A stretch of 64,000 nucleotides of DNA from Flavobacterium restrictum (GCF_007097245.1 NZ_VJZT01000001.1:248001-312000), one strand, 5' to 3'; positions 24,591 through 33,654 are shown, numbered from the stretch's first letter. The notes: generated from the letters alone by a model not told the origin. Made by a program: numbers and translations.

Positions 24591-25948
24591 ACGCAATACT
24601 CGACATAGAAACCACTGGGGGACAATTTAACGAAGAAGGAATTACCGAAATCGCCATCTATAAATTTGATGGACACGAAATCGTGGACCAATTCATCAGT
24701 TTAGTCAATCCCGAAATCCCAATTCAGCCGTTTGTGGTTAAATTAACGGGGATTAATAACGCCATGTTGCGCTCGGCGCCCAAGTTTTTTGAAGTGGCCA
24801 AACGCATCATCGAAATCACTCAAGATTGCGTTTTAGTAGCGCACAACGCCTCATTTGATTATCGAATACTACGCACTGAATTCCGTCGTTTGGGATATGA
24901 TTTTAATCTCAAAACGCTTTGCACCGTCGAATTATCTCAAAAATTAATGCCTGAACAACCTTCCCATAGTTTAGGGAAATTAGTTCGTGCACTTGGCATT
25001 CCTATGGCCGACAGGCATCGCGCGAGTGGCGACGCTATGGCAACGGTAAAATTATTCAAAATGCTTTTGGATAAAGATCTCGAAAAAGTCATTCTAAAGG
25101 AGCTCATCAAAACCGAAATCGAGAAAGGAATTGCGCCCAAATTATTGGATATTGTTCAAAATATGCCTTCGAGAACAGGAATATACTACATTCATAACGA
25201 TAAAGGTGTTCTCATTTACATTGGCAAAAGCCGAAATATTAAAAAAAGAATCAACCAACATTTTACGGGAAATACGACCAAATGCAAAAAAATTCAAACC
25301 GAAGTCTATACCGTAACCTATGACGAAACGGGAAGTGAATTGATTGCTCTATTGAAAGAAAGCGAAGAAATTAAGGTCAACAAACCCATTTTGAATAGAG
25401 CGCAACGCAAGAGTATTTTTCAATTGGCGTTGTATGCCGAGATGGATAAAAAAGGCTACTTGAACTTAAAAATTCAAAAAGCCGATGGACGAAAAAAAGA
25501 AATTACATCATTCTCATCGCTACAAGAAGCTAAAAATATGCTGTTTCACATCACCACAAAATACCAGTTGTGCCAGAAATTAAACGGCTTGTATCAAACC
25601 AAAAAAGAATGTTTTCAATACACCATCAAGGAATGTGATGGCGCGTGTGTTGGGCAAATTAGCCCCGAGGAATACAATAGTAGAGTGCAGACTTTTATAA
25701 ACCAAAACACCTACGAAAATCAAAACATGATTGTAATCGATAAAGGAAGAAACATCAGCGAACGCTCGGCAGTTTTGATCGAAAACGGTATTTATAAAGG
25801 ATACGCTTTTTATGATTTGAATTATCAAATTACCAATGTCGAAATCCTAAAAAACATCCTAATTCCGATGCAAAACAATCGGGATGCCAAAAATATAATC
25901 CAAAGCCAACTCCGAAAAAGTAAGACTTTGAAAGTGATTCATTTTTAA
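24587..25948 (+). CDS. DnaQ-like 3'-5' exonuclease fused to a GIY-YIG (UvrC/Cho-like) nuclease
   Basis: A 453-residue two-nuclease fusion. The N-terminal DEDD exonuclease has AILDIETTGG (Asp and Glu, about 3-12), HNASFDYR (about 86-93) and HRASGDA (about 145-151). The second domain begins at TGIYYIHNDKGVLIYIGKS (about 200-218), a GIY-YIG nuclease of the UvrC N-terminal type. The remaining part has UvrC/Cho-like features including Cys residues (QLCQKLNGLYQTKKECF). Similar DnaQ-Cho fusions exist in other phyla, for example mycobacteria. A DNA repair role is likely, with two incision activities in one chain. The start at 24587 excludes repeat-encoded residues. Confidence 0.88.
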   Translation: MYAILDIETTGGQFNEEGITEIAIYKFDGHEIVDQFISLVNPEIPIQPFVVKLTGINNAMLRSAPKFFEVAKRIIEITQDCVLVAHNASFDYRILRTEFRRLGYDFNLKTLCTVELSQKLMPEQPSHSLGKLVRALGIPMADRHRASGDAMATVKLFKMLLDKDLEKVILKELIKTEIEKGIAPKLLDIVQNMPSRTGIYYIHNDKGVLIYIGKSRNIKKRINQHFTGNTTKCKKIQTEVYTVTYDETGSELIALLKESEEIKVNKPILNRAQRKSIFQLALYAEMDKKGYLNLKIQKADGRKKEITSFSSLQEAKNMLFHITTKYQLCQKLNGLYQTKKECFQYTIKECDGACVGQISPEEYNSRVQTFINQNTYENQNMIVIDKGRNISERSAVLIENGIYKGYAFYDLNYQITNVEILKNILIPMQNNRDAKNIIQSQLRKSKTLKVIHF

Positions 25949-25960
25949 TTTTTATAGAAA

Positions 25961-26881
25961 ATGAAATACCTAATCACTATTGTAGGACCAACAGCAATTG
26001 GCAAAACGGCTTTGAGTATTGCCTTGGCACAACATTTCAATTGCGATATTATTTCCTGCGACAGCCGACAGTTTTTTAAGGAAATGACCATTGGCACTGC
26101 TGTTCCAAGTCCAGAAGAATTAGCTGCGGCAAAACATCATTTTATACAAAACAAATCAATTTTTGACACGTACACTGTTGGCGAATACGAAAAAGAAGCG
26201 TTGAGTATAATAGCACAATTGCACCAAACTAATGATTATGTTATCCTAGTTGGCGGTTCGGGATTGTATGTGGATGCGGTTTTAAAAGGTTTTGATGAAT
26301 TCCCAGAAATTGATAATGCGGTTCGAGAAACTGTTCGAATGCAATATGATGCAAAGGGATTGCCTTTTCTACAAGAAAAATTAAAAGAATTAGACCAATC
26401 TTATTTTGATTCTTTATTGGAAAATAATCCGCAAACCCTGCAAAATCCGCAACGCATGATGCGATTTGTAGAAGTAGGTTTGGGAACCGGAAAAGCATAT
26501 TCATCTTTTTTGAATAAAGAAAAAAACAACCGCAATTTCACTCCAATAAGCATTGGTCTTGACGCCGAAAGACCTGTGATTTACGACCGAATCAATCAAC
26601 GGGTGGACATCATGATGAACCAAGGTTTATTGGCAGAAGCCACTGAATTGTTTCCTAATAAAAGCTTAAACGCCTTGCAAACGGTGGGTTATAGAGAACT
26701 TTTTAGTTACTTTGAAGGCGAAATTACTTTGAAATTTGCTGTTGAAGAAATCAAGAAAAATACCCGCCGATTTTCGAAAAGACAACTGACTTGGTTCAAA
26801 GGAAATGAAGCAATAAAGTGGTTTGATTATTTGACGAATCCAAAGGAAATTATTGATTATATAAAAGGTAAATCAGTATGA
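25961..26881 (+). CDS. miaA: tRNA dimethylallyltransferase
   Basis: A 306-residue enzyme that adds a dimethylallyl group to A37 of tRNAs reading UNN codons. The P-loop GPTAIGKTALS (about 8-18), the substrate-binding DSRQFFKEMTIGT (about 34-46), VGGSGLYVDAVLKG (about 96-109) and QTVGYRELF (about 239-247) are all family signatures. It is 13 bases after the nuclease gene, and its stop overlaps the start of the next small gene by four bases. Confidence 0.95.
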   Translation: MKYLITIVGPTAIGKTALSIALAQHFNCDIISCDSRQFFKEMTIGTAVPSPEELAAAKHHFIQNKSIFDTYTVGEYEKEALSIIAQLHQTNDYVILVGGSGLYVDAVLKGFDEFPEIDNAVRETVRMQYDAKGLPFLQEKLKELDQSYFDSLLENNPQTLQNPQRMMRFVEVGLGTGKAYSSFLNKEKNNRNFTPISIGLDAERPVIYDRINQRVDIMMNQGLLAEATELFPNKSLNALQTVGYRELFSYFEGEITLKFAVEEIKKNTRRFSKRQLTWFKGNEAIKWFDYLTNPKEIIDYIKGKSV

Positions 26882-27093
26882 ATACATTAAAATTAATAGG
26901 GAGAATTATATTTTTTATTCTAACTGTATATTTAATACTTCCATATTCTATGGCATTATTTATGAAATTTGAAGATCCTCATTCTAAAAATCTCAATACT
27001 GAAGAATTCTTTATTTATGGAATTCTATTATTAGGGTTTATTGCCATTAACATTAAATTATTTTTACCCTATTTCAAAAAATCTAAATTCTAA
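26878..27093 (+). CDS. Small membrane protein, hypothetical
   Basis: A 71-residue protein with two hydrophobic segments (about 6-27 and 45-62) separated by a charged loop. It starts in the ATGA overlap with miaA, a sign of translational coupling. I do not recognise a family. Confidence 0.55.
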   Translation: MNTLKLIGRIIFFILTVYLILPYSMALFMKFEDPHSKNLNTEEFFIYGILLLGFIAINIKLFLPYFKKSKF

Positions 27094-27129
27094 AATCGTA
27101 AATCTAAAATCGTAAATCTAAAATTAAAA
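27091..27129 (+). repeat. Short tandem repeat before the thioesterase gene
   Basis: The 14-bp unit TAAAATCGTAAATC occurs twice (27091-27104 and 27105-27118), then a partial third copy leads to the ATG at 27130. It fills the whole spacer, so it forms the translation start region. Confidence 0.75.
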
Positions 27130-27873
27130 ATGCCCATTTCACACAACTTCACCTCCGTTTTAAGCAAAGACTGGGAAATCAATTTTACCCAATGTGCGCC
27201 CAATGGCTATTTGAAATATACCGAGTTGTGCAATTTGCTACAGCTGACCGCAGCGGCACATTCGGAAATTGGTGGGATTAGTTTTTCGGATATGCAGGAA
27301 TTTAATCAAGCTTGGGTTTTGAGCAGAATGCGAGTTGAAATCACAGCTTTGCCACAATGGCGTGATGTAGTTACCATAAAAACGTGGATTAATTCGCTAG
27401 AAAACTCCCGCTCGGTTCGGGCATTAGAAATGTATGTAAATGGGCAGAAAATAGTAGGTTCCGAAACTTTTTGGGTCGTTTTTAATACTGTCAAAAGACG
27501 CCCTGAAGCCTTACAACTCCCATTTGAACATTTTGAATTATTCCCTGAAAAGAAAGCAACGCTCCAAGGGTTTTCCAAAATAAACCTGCATCCAGAAACG
27601 GAGAAGGTTTTTGAGAGAACAGTTTTTTTGTCGGATTTAGATATTGTGAATCACGCCAATAATGTAAAGTATTTGGAATGGTGCATTGATTTAGCTGCAA
27701 CTGATTTGATTTTGAATCAAAAAATAGAAAGTTTCGAAATGAATTTTCTAAAAGAATTAGCGCTAAATGATACCGTTTTTATTCGCAAAAGCACTATCCA
27801 AAACGAAACTATATTTAGTATTACCAAAGCAGATAAAACTAGTTTTGCCTTGCAATTGAACTGGAAAGAATAA
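27130..27873 (+). CDS. Acyl-ACP thioesterase
   Basis: A 247-residue double hot-dog protein of the bacterial acyl-ACP thioesterase family. FTQCAPNGYLKYTELCNLLQ opens the first hot-dog domain, and FLSDLDIVNHANNVKYLEW (about 170-188) holds the catalytic Asn/His of the second. It releases fatty acids from acyl carrier protein. A strong terminator follows. Confidence 0.88.
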   Translation: MPISHNFTSVLSKDWEINFTQCAPNGYLKYTELCNLLQLTAAAHSEIGGISFSDMQEFNQAWVLSRMRVEITALPQWRDVVTIKTWINSLENSRSVRALEMYVNGQKIVGSETFWVVFNTVKRRPEALQLPFEHFELFPEKKATLQGFSKINLHPETEKVFERTVFLSDLDIVNHANNVKYLEWCIDLAATDLILNQKIESFEMNFLKELALNDTVFIRKSTIQNETIFSITKADKTSFALQLNWKE

Positions 27874-27897
27874 AATTCTAGTAAAATAGTTTTCATA

Positions 27898-27924
27898 AAA
27901 AAAGCCCCGCAATTGCGGGGCTTT
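27898..27924. terminator. Bidirectional terminator between thioesterase and rpsA
   Basis: The perfect palindrome AAAGCCCCGC/GCGGGGCTTT (27901-27910 and 27915-27924) with loop AATT is flanked by A and T stretches and separates two convergent genes. Confidence 0.9.
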
Positions 27925-27946
27925 CTATATTCATAAAATCAAGAAA

Positions 27947-29725
27947 TTATTTTTTCTCTGATTTTTCCATTTTAGCTTTCAATGCTGCTAACACATCATT
28001 GTTATCTCCTAAAGTTGCAGCTGGTGCATTTGTAGTAGAGTTTGATGAAGTATTTTCAGTAACTGCTTTCACGTTTTTCTCTTCTTCTTCACGGAAAATG
28101 GCCGTGTGAGATGCCACTACTCTTTTGAATTCTTTGTTGAATTCGATTACTTTGAAATCAGCAGTATCGCCTTTTTTCAATTTCTTACCATCTTCTTTTT
28201 CAAGGTGACGAGTAGGAATAAAAGCAACGATATCATCTCCAAATTCTACAGTAGCTCCTTTGTCAACGATTTCAGAAATTTCACCATTGTGTATAGTTCC
28301 TACAGCGAATGAATCTTCATATTGATCCCAAGGATTAGCAGTAGTTTGTTTGTGACCTAAAGATAATTTACGTCCGTCAACATCTAATTCTAATACAACT
28401 ACGTCTAATTTTTCACCAACATTTACAAATTCTGATGGATGTTTGATTTTTTTAGTCCAAGAAAGGTCAGAGATATAAATCAATCCGTCAATTCCTTCTT
28501 CTAATTCTACAAAAATTCCAAAGTTTGTAAAGTTTCTAACGATACCTGAATGTTTAGAACCTACAGGGTATTTAGCAGTGATATCAGTCCAAGGATCTTG
28601 AGACAATTGTTTGATACCTAATGACATTTTACGGTCATCTCTGTCTAATGTTAAAATTTGAGCTTCAACAACATCACCTACTTTTACGAAATCTTGAGCA
28701 GAACGTAAATGAGTAGACCATGACATTTCAGAAACGTGGATCAAACCTTCAACACCTTCAGCCACTTCGATAAATGCACCGTAATCAGCGATTACAACTA
28801 CTTTCCCATTTACTTTATCACCAATTTTCAAATCAGCATTTAAAGCATCCCATGGGTGAGCGTTCAATTGTTTCAATCCTAATTGAATTCTTGTTTTCTC
28901 ATCATCGAAATCAAGGATTACAACATTTAATTTTTGGTCTAATTCCAATACTTCACTTGGGTGGTTGATTCTACTCCAAGAAAGATCCGTAATGTGAATT
29001 AATCCATCAACACCACCAAGATCAATAAAGACACCATAAGAAGTAATGTTTTTAACAACACCTTCTAATACTTGTCCTTTTTGTAATTGACCGATGATTT
29101 CTTTTTTCTGTACTTCAATATCCGCTTCAATAAGCGCTTTATGAGAAACAACAACATTTTTGAATTCGTGGTTGATTTTTACCACTTTGAATTCCATCAT
29201 TTTGTTTACATATACATCGTAGTCTCTAATTGGTTTCACGTCAATTTGAGATCCTGGTAAGAAAGCTTCAATTCCGAAAACGTCAACGATCATACCACCT
29301 TTAGTTCTGCATTTTACAAAACCATTAACGATTTCTCCTGTTTCGTTAGCCGAAATAACTCTATCCCAAGATTTGATAGTACGTGCTTTTCTGTGAGATA
29401 ATACTAGTTGACCTGTTTTGTCCTCACGGATGTCAATTAATACTTCTACTTTGTCACCTACTTTTAAAGCTGGGTTGTAACGGAATTCGTTTAATGAAAT
29501 AACACCTTCCGATTTTGCGTTGATATCAACGATAACGTCTCTATCTGTGATTCTTACAACTACTCCTTCTACAACTTCTTCTTGATCTGTAGCGATAAAT
29601 GTTTTTGAAACTAGTTCTTCGAATTCCAATAAGTTTTTCTCATCTACTGCATCGATACCTTCTTCGAAGTTATGCCAGTTAAAATTTGCTAAAAACTCTT
29701 CTTGTGATTTAATTTGTTCAGACAT
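27947..29725 (-). CDS. rpsA: 30S ribosomal protein S1
   Basis: A 592-residue protein with six S1 RNA-binding repeats, each with the glycine pattern of an OB fold, at about residues 50-110, 125-195, 215-280, 300-370, 385-455 and 470-540. Repeats 3-5 keep the full VEGLIHVSEMSW-type ending, while 1, 2 and 6 are divergent, as in other S1 proteins. The tail is Asn/Ala/Lys-rich. In Bacteroidota S1 acts in initiation on mRNAs lacking Shine-Dalgarno sites. Its own promoter lies 110-150 bases upstream, leaving a long leader. Confidence 0.96.
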   Translation of the reverse strand: MSEQIKSQEEFLANFNWHNFEEGIDAVDEKNLLEFEELVSKTFIATDQEEVVEGVVVRITDRDVIVDINAKSEGVISLNEFRYNPALKVGDKVEVLIDIREDKTGQLVLSHRKARTIKSWDRVISANETGEIVNGFVKCRTKGGMIVDVFGIEAFLPGSQIDVKPIRDYDVYVNKMMEFKVVKINHEFKNVVVSHKALIEADIEVQKKEIIGQLQKGQVLEGVVKNITSYGVFIDLGGVDGLIHITDLSWSRINHPSEVLELDQKLNVVILDFDDEKTRIQLGLKQLNAHPWDALNADLKIGDKVNGKVVVIADYGAFIEVAEGVEGLIHVSEMSWSTHLRSAQDFVKVGDVVEAQILTLDRDDRKMSLGIKQLSQDPWTDITAKYPVGSKHSGIVRNFTNFGIFVELEEGIDGLIYISDLSWTKKIKHPSEFVNVGEKLDVVVLELDVDGRKLSLGHKQTTANPWDQYEDSFAVGTIHNGEISEIVDKGATVEFGDDIVAFIPTRHLEKEDGKKLKKGDTADFKVIEFNKEFKRVVASHTAIFREEEEKNVKAVTENTSSNSTTNAPAATLGDNNDVLAALKAKMEKSEKK

Positions 29726-29842
29726 GCTGATTAAAAATTTGTATTCTGTGTTCTCTCGTGTTTCTTAATGCAGCAGAAAATACAGAAGTTGTTGATATAT
29801 ATAATTGATTCCTAATGGAAACACTAACCGCCAAAAGGTGTG

Positions 29843-29874
29843 CAAAAGTAATTCTTTTTTATTTATTTGCAAAA
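29843..29874 (-). promoter_or_regulatory. Promoter of rpsA
   Basis: On the minus strand TTTTG (29870-29874), a 19-base spacer and TACTTTTG (29843-29850) match the consensus exactly. The expected transcript has a leader of about 110 bases before the ATG at 29725, long enough for autogenous control by S1, which is known in other bacteria. Confidence 0.78.
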
Positions 29875-29932
29875 TATTTAAGGCGAGATATTTACGAGAA
29901 AACTCAAATCAAACATAAAAAGGTTTAGTAGC

Positions 29933-30045
29933 GAATGATAGGGCATTTTTGGAGGCAGAGTTCCCGCTATCATTCCTATCTTTTAGTCTCGTCCCAAAAT
30001 ACCAGACTAAAAAGGATATTCCCTTCCATCAAGACTAGATGGGTT
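29933..30045 (-). other. Array of hairpins between the NupG-like gene and rpsA
   Basis: Three inverted repeats follow one another: GAATGATAG (29933-29941) with CTATCATTC (29967-29975); TTTTAGTCT (29981-29989) with AGACTAAAA (30004-30012); and CCATC with GATGG around 30026-30042. On the minus strand the block contains AGCGGGAAC, a nine-base word also found in the structured element at 32335-32450. No open frame covers it. It may be a small RNA, an mRNA 3' end or a degenerate member of that repeat family. Confidence 0.55.
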
Positions 30046-30069
30046 ATATGGTGATGTATCTACAAAACG

Positions 30070-30102
30070 AAGCCCGATAAATTTATGAAACATATCGGGC
30101 TT
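30070..30102 (-). terminator. Probable terminator of the NupG-like gene
   Basis: Ten-bp stem AAGCCCGATA (30070-30079) with TATCGGGCTT (30093-30102), just downstream of the minus-strand gene ending at 30124. The T tract on the minus strand is short (CGTTTT). Confidence 0.7.
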
Positions 30103-30123
30103 GCTTAAAAGATCAGTAATAAT

Positions 30124-31500
30124 TTAATGGCTCACGTTTTCTATTTCATCAACATTATGCTCATGTTTGAACAAAGCGGCAAATGCAACAGCAATAATCA
30201 AAGCATACACTGCAAAAGCCAGCCAAATGGTATGCCAGTCTTTCATCAAAATAGCGGTGTCAAAAAAACCATCTGGAGAAATGGTTTTTCCTTGGTTTTT
30301 TATAAAATCCAACATTTTGGAATTCGCCACATCGGTTTGCAAAAAAGAAGCTAAATCCGTTGAAGAGGCAAATGACTTTGTAAAAAAACGATCAATCGCC
30401 CAACCTGATGTAAAACTGCCTAACACTGCGCCAACACCGTTGGTCATCATCATAAACAATCCTTGTGCCGAGGAACGATTTCTAGAATCGGTATTGGTTT
30501 CTACAAAAAGTGACCCTGAAATATTAAAGAAATCAAATGCCATTCCGTACACAATACACGATAAAACAATCATCCACAACCCGTCAGTTGGATTTCCAAA
30601 GGCAAACAATCCAAAACGCAATACCCAAGCCAACATGCTAATTAACATGACTTGTTTAATCCCAAATCGCTTCAAGAAAAAAGGAATTGCCAATATAAAC
30701 AACGTTTCCGAAACCTGGGAAATAGACATAATTATAGTCGAATATTGAATCACAAAGGAATCGGCATATTTGGGAAAATGTTTAAATTCATCCAGAAAAA
30801 CATCGCCATAAGCATTGGTCAATTGCAAAGCTCCTCCCAAAAACATAGAGAAAATAAAGAACAACGCCATTTTATAATTGGCAAATAATGTAAAGGATTC
30901 TAACCCTAATGTTTCGATCAAGGAAGCCTTTTCTTTAATTAATCGTTGTGGTTTGCATTGTGGCAAGGTAAACGCATAAATTCCCAAAATAAGAGCCGCC
31001 ATCCCAGCAATGTAAAACTGGTACGAAGTTGCTTTATTGCCCGTTAAATTGGTAATCCACATGGCGACAATAAACCCAATTGTTCCAAAAACGCGTATAG
31101 GTGGAAAATTTTTTACCACATCCTTATTATTCAATTTTAAGGACGTAAAGGATATTGAATTGCTTAATGCAATGGTGGGCATGTAAAAACACATCGCCAA
31201 TAGCATTCCGTAAATAAAACCAGTTGGAGTGGTTATTTCTGGTAAATAGAACAATACCGCTGCATATAAAACATGAAGAATTCCATATAATTTTTCGGCA
31301 TTTACCCATCTGTCGGCTATAATTCCGGTAAGAGTTGGCATAAATAAGGACGCAATTCCCATGGTGCTAAAAACCAAACCAAATTGAGTTCCTTCCCAAC
31401 TTTTGGTGCCAAACCAGTAATTTGCAATTGTTATTAGCCACGCTCCCCAAACAAAAAATTGGAGAAAACTCATTGCGATTAATCTGTTTTTAATTCCCAT
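30124..31500 (-). CDS. NupG-like MFS transporter
   Basis: A 458-residue membrane protein with about twelve hydrophobic segments, paralogous to the transporter at 12239. Both begin with an FFxWGAW segment, share GIIADRWVNAEKLYGILH and have the FDFFNISG...SSAQGL segment late in the chain. This copy has an extra hydrophilic stretch of about 40 residues before the last transmembrane segment (around 385-425). The family includes proton-driven nucleoside carriers. No sugar genes lie nearby, so true nucleoside uptake is more plausible here, and cmk, a pyrimidine nucleotide kinase gene, is next upstream. Confidence 0.83.
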   Translation of the reverse strand: MGIKNRLIAMSFLQFFVWGAWLITIANYWFGTKSWEGTQFGLVFSTMGIASLFMPTLTGIIADRWVNAEKLYGILHVLYAAVLFYLPEITTPTGFIYGMLLAMCFYMPTIALSNSISFTSLKLNNKDVVKNFPPIRVFGTIGFIVAMWITNLTGNKATSYQFYIAGMAALILGIYAFTLPQCKPQRLIKEKASLIETLGLESFTLFANYKMALFFIFSMFLGGALQLTNAYGDVFLDEFKHFPKYADSFVIQYSTIIMSISQVSETLFILAIPFFLKRFGIKQVMLISMLAWVLRFGLFAFGNPTDGLWMIVLSCIVYGMAFDFFNISGSLFVETNTDSRNRSSAQGLFMMMTNGVGAVLGSFTSGWAIDRFFTKSFASSTDLASFLQTDVANSKMLDFIKNQGKTISPDGFFDTAILMKDWHTIWLAFAVYALIIAVAFAALFKHEHNVDEIENVSH

Positions 31501-31570
31501 GAAAAGTGGTTTAATTGTTTTACAAATTCAAAGGTGTAAAACTACCATTAAAAAATAAACCTACAACTAT

Positions 31571-32269
31571 TTAAGCTGTTTTAACAACCTCCTGAACCAA
31601 TTCAAAAACCACGTCAAACTGCTCTTTTTTGCTCAAATAGGAATTGTCAATTTCTATGGCATCGGCAGCCATTACCAAAGGTGAATCGGCTCTATGGGTA
31701 TCAATATAATCGCGTTCTTCTACATTTTTAAGCACTTCTTCGTAGGTCACAGCATCGCCTTTGGCTTGCAATTCGTCAAAACGTCGTTGCGCTCGAGTAT
31801 CTGCTCCTGCGGTCATGAAAATTTTGAGTTCGGCATCAGGAAAAACGACCGTTCCTATATCTCTACCATCCATGACAATGCCTTTATTCTTGCCCATTTC
31901 TTGTTGCTGCTCTACCAATTTGGCTCGCACTTGCGATACCTCGGCAACTTTACTCACAAAGTTAGACACTTCAAGGGTTCGAATTTCGGTTTCGACATTG
32001 GCATCGTTCAAATACATTTCGGCAAAGCCCAAATCAGCATTAAACTTAAAGGATAACGTAATGTAAGGCAGGCTATTAATGAGTGTTTCTTTGTCTAGAA
32101 AGTCAGGGGAAATATATCCGTTTTGCATCGCAAAAAAAGCAATTGCACGATACATCGCTCCTGTGTCTACATATATATAACCTAACTCCTTGGCAAGTTC
32201 TTTGGCCAAAGTACTTTTTCCTGTAGAGGAAAATCCGTCTATTGCAATGGTGATTTTTTTCATTTTCAT
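31571..32269 (-). CDS. cmk: Cytidylate kinase
   Basis: A 232-residue (d)CMP kinase. The P-loop is DGFSSTGKSTLAKELA (about 11-26), the CMP-binding DTGAMYRAIAFFA follows (about 36-48), and MDGRDIGTVVFPDAELKIF (about 137-155) is the family signature. Start at 32269 (MKMKK) or two codons later (MKK) cannot be decided. In Bacteroidota cmk is often found next to porQ, as here. Confidence 0.95.
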   Translation of the reverse strand: MKMKKITIAIDGFSSTGKSTLAKELAKELGYIYVDTGAMYRAIAFFAMQNGYISPDFLDKETLINSLPYITLSFKFNADLGFAEMYLNDANVETEIRTLEVSNFVSKVAEVSQVRAKLVEQQQEMGKNKGIVMDGRDIGTVVFPDAELKIFMTAGADTRAQRRFDELQAKGDAVTYEEVLKNVEERDYIDTHRADSPLVMAADAIEIDNSYLSKKEQFDVVFELVQEVVKTA

Positions 32270-32334
32270 TTTATTTTTTTGCTGAATGCTTCGATTTACA
32301 ACATTTGATTAGGACACTATTTTTTTGGTTGCTT

Positions 32335-32450
32335 TGCGTGAGGGATTGAAGTGGAGCTCTTTTTAAATTTGGCGAATTTTTCTTCGCCAAATTTAAAAAA
32401 GCGGGAACGGAATGCCCGACCCGACCTTTTCGAGAGGGTCACGCCCAAAA
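32335..32450 (+). repeat. Structured intergenic element, copy 2 (three-way-junction-like)
   Basis: Same design as the copy at 11279. It starts TGCGTGAGGGATTGAAG and ends TCACGCCCAAA, with closing stem GCGTG (32336-32340) and CACGC (32440-32444). Arm 1 is a 17-bp perfect hairpin (32360-32376 with 32383-32399). Between the arms is GCGGGAACGG...GCCCGAC, and arm 2 is a shorter hairpin built from GACC...GGTC (32423-32440). Total length is within a few bases of copy 1. It lies between cmk and porQ and runs opposite to both genes. Confidence 0.75.
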
Positions 32451-32515
32451 CAAAAAACTGTCTTTGTAGAATTAAACCTGTTTTTTTTTTTCACAAATAC
32501 GTTTTGTTGTCCCAA

Positions 32516-33541
32516 TCAATTTTCTGAAAAATTTATGGTCAAGCCAAATAAACTCGTATTGCCTGCCAAAGTGTATCTTGAATACGAATAATTGAATTTT
32601 AATTTGTTCATTTTGAGGCCAAATCCCAATGAAATTCCCGAGAAATTACGCTGATCTACCACACGCAATTCTTCGGCTCTGCGAAAATTATATCCTAACC
32701 GAAGATTAAACGCTTTCTTGGGAAAAAGTTCCACCCCAAAAATCACATGGCGCAACGCATTATTTACAAACGAAACTTTCTCCTGACTTGATTCGCCGTC
32801 AATGCTTGAATTCGCCCGAACGGGATTCGAAAACGCAATATTCCATTGTTGCAAATTTTCTAAAGTAAGGTGCCAGCGAACAGGAACATTATCTAATTCT
32901 TGCGATACACCAAGGATAATTTCAAGCGGCAGCTTCTCATTTGTGCCTGAATACGTAGTGAATTGCGTTCCTATATTCCGTATAACCAATCCCCAATTGA
33001 CATCATTGCGCTGGTCTATAAAAAGGGCTCCAATATCTACTGCGCCACCCAAGGAACTGTAACTTTCGAGATTTGATGAAATTAATTTGCCATTTACACC
33101 AATGTGAATATCCGTAAACGGAATGTTGTAGGCATACGCCAAAGAAAGTGCTATTTCGCTACCAGAGAAAGCACTAGTGGCCAAACCGTTTTCGTCATAT
33201 CCTTCAAAATTGCCATAGTTTACATAATTCACACCTGCTTGAAAAGTTTGCAAATGCCGGTCGTAAGTGTACGCATACGATGCCGTTCCATAAGTGACTT
33301 CCTTGTAATAACTACCGTAGTTTAAAGCCAAATGGTTGTCCATATCCGCATTCAAAGTAGCGGGATTGAAATGAACTTGATTCACATCATCATCATAAAT
33401 TGTAATCGTTTTTCCGCCCAATGCCGCTTGTCTTGGCGAAGTTACCAAGTTCAAAAACTGATAAATATACTTCCCTCCTATTTGCCCGTACGAAACGGTG
33501 CAAAATAAAAATACAACTACAAATAAAAGTTTCTTGGGCAT
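32516..33541 (-). CDS. porQ: Type IX secretion system protein PorQ
   Basis: A 341-residue outer-membrane beta-barrel protein with a Sec signal (to about residue 19, ...SYGQ). The N-terminal YIYQFLNLVTSPRQAALGG is the conserved start of PorQ, and the rest alternates short hydrophobic strands ending in GLTINFSEN. PorQ is needed for the type IX secretion system, probably at the attachment step that anchors cargo to A-LPS. Other T9SS core genes are not in the window. Confidence 0.9.
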   Translation of the reverse strand: MPKKLLFVVVFLFCTVSYGQIGGKYIYQFLNLVTSPRQAALGGKTITIYDDDVNQVHFNPATLNADMDNHLALNYGSYYKEVTYGTASYAYTYDRHLQTFQAGVNYVNYGNFEGYDENGLATSAFSGSEIALSLAYAYNIPFTDIHIGVNGKLISSNLESYSSLGGAVDIGALFIDQRNDVNWGLVIRNIGTQFTTYSGTNEKLPLEIILGVSQELDNVPVRWHLTLENLQQWNIAFSNPVRANSSIDGESSQEKVSFVNNALRHVIFGVELFPKKAFNLRLGYNFRRAEELRVVDQRNFSGISLGFGLKMNKLKFNYSYSRYTLAGNTSLFGLTINFSEN

Positions 33542-33646
33542 GTTCTAAATCGCTTTTTCTAAATGGTAAAACGCAACTGCGAAGATAAAATTATAAATAG
33601 AATAAAATACACATTTAAAGTTGAAAAGATTGCACGAATCAATGAG

Positions 33647-33654
33647 CAAAAGTA
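33647..33654 (-). promoter_or_regulatory. Possible -7 element of porQ
   Basis: TACTTTTG on the minus strand matches the consensus and lies about 105 bases before the porQ ATG, just after the kdsB stop. No well-spaced -33 box is seen. Confidence 0.4.

Noticed and set aside
30167..30748. 193-residue plus-strand open frame opposite the NupG-like transporter
   Set aside because: Lies entirely antisense to a strongly recognisable transporter and has low-complexity composition; a shadow frame.
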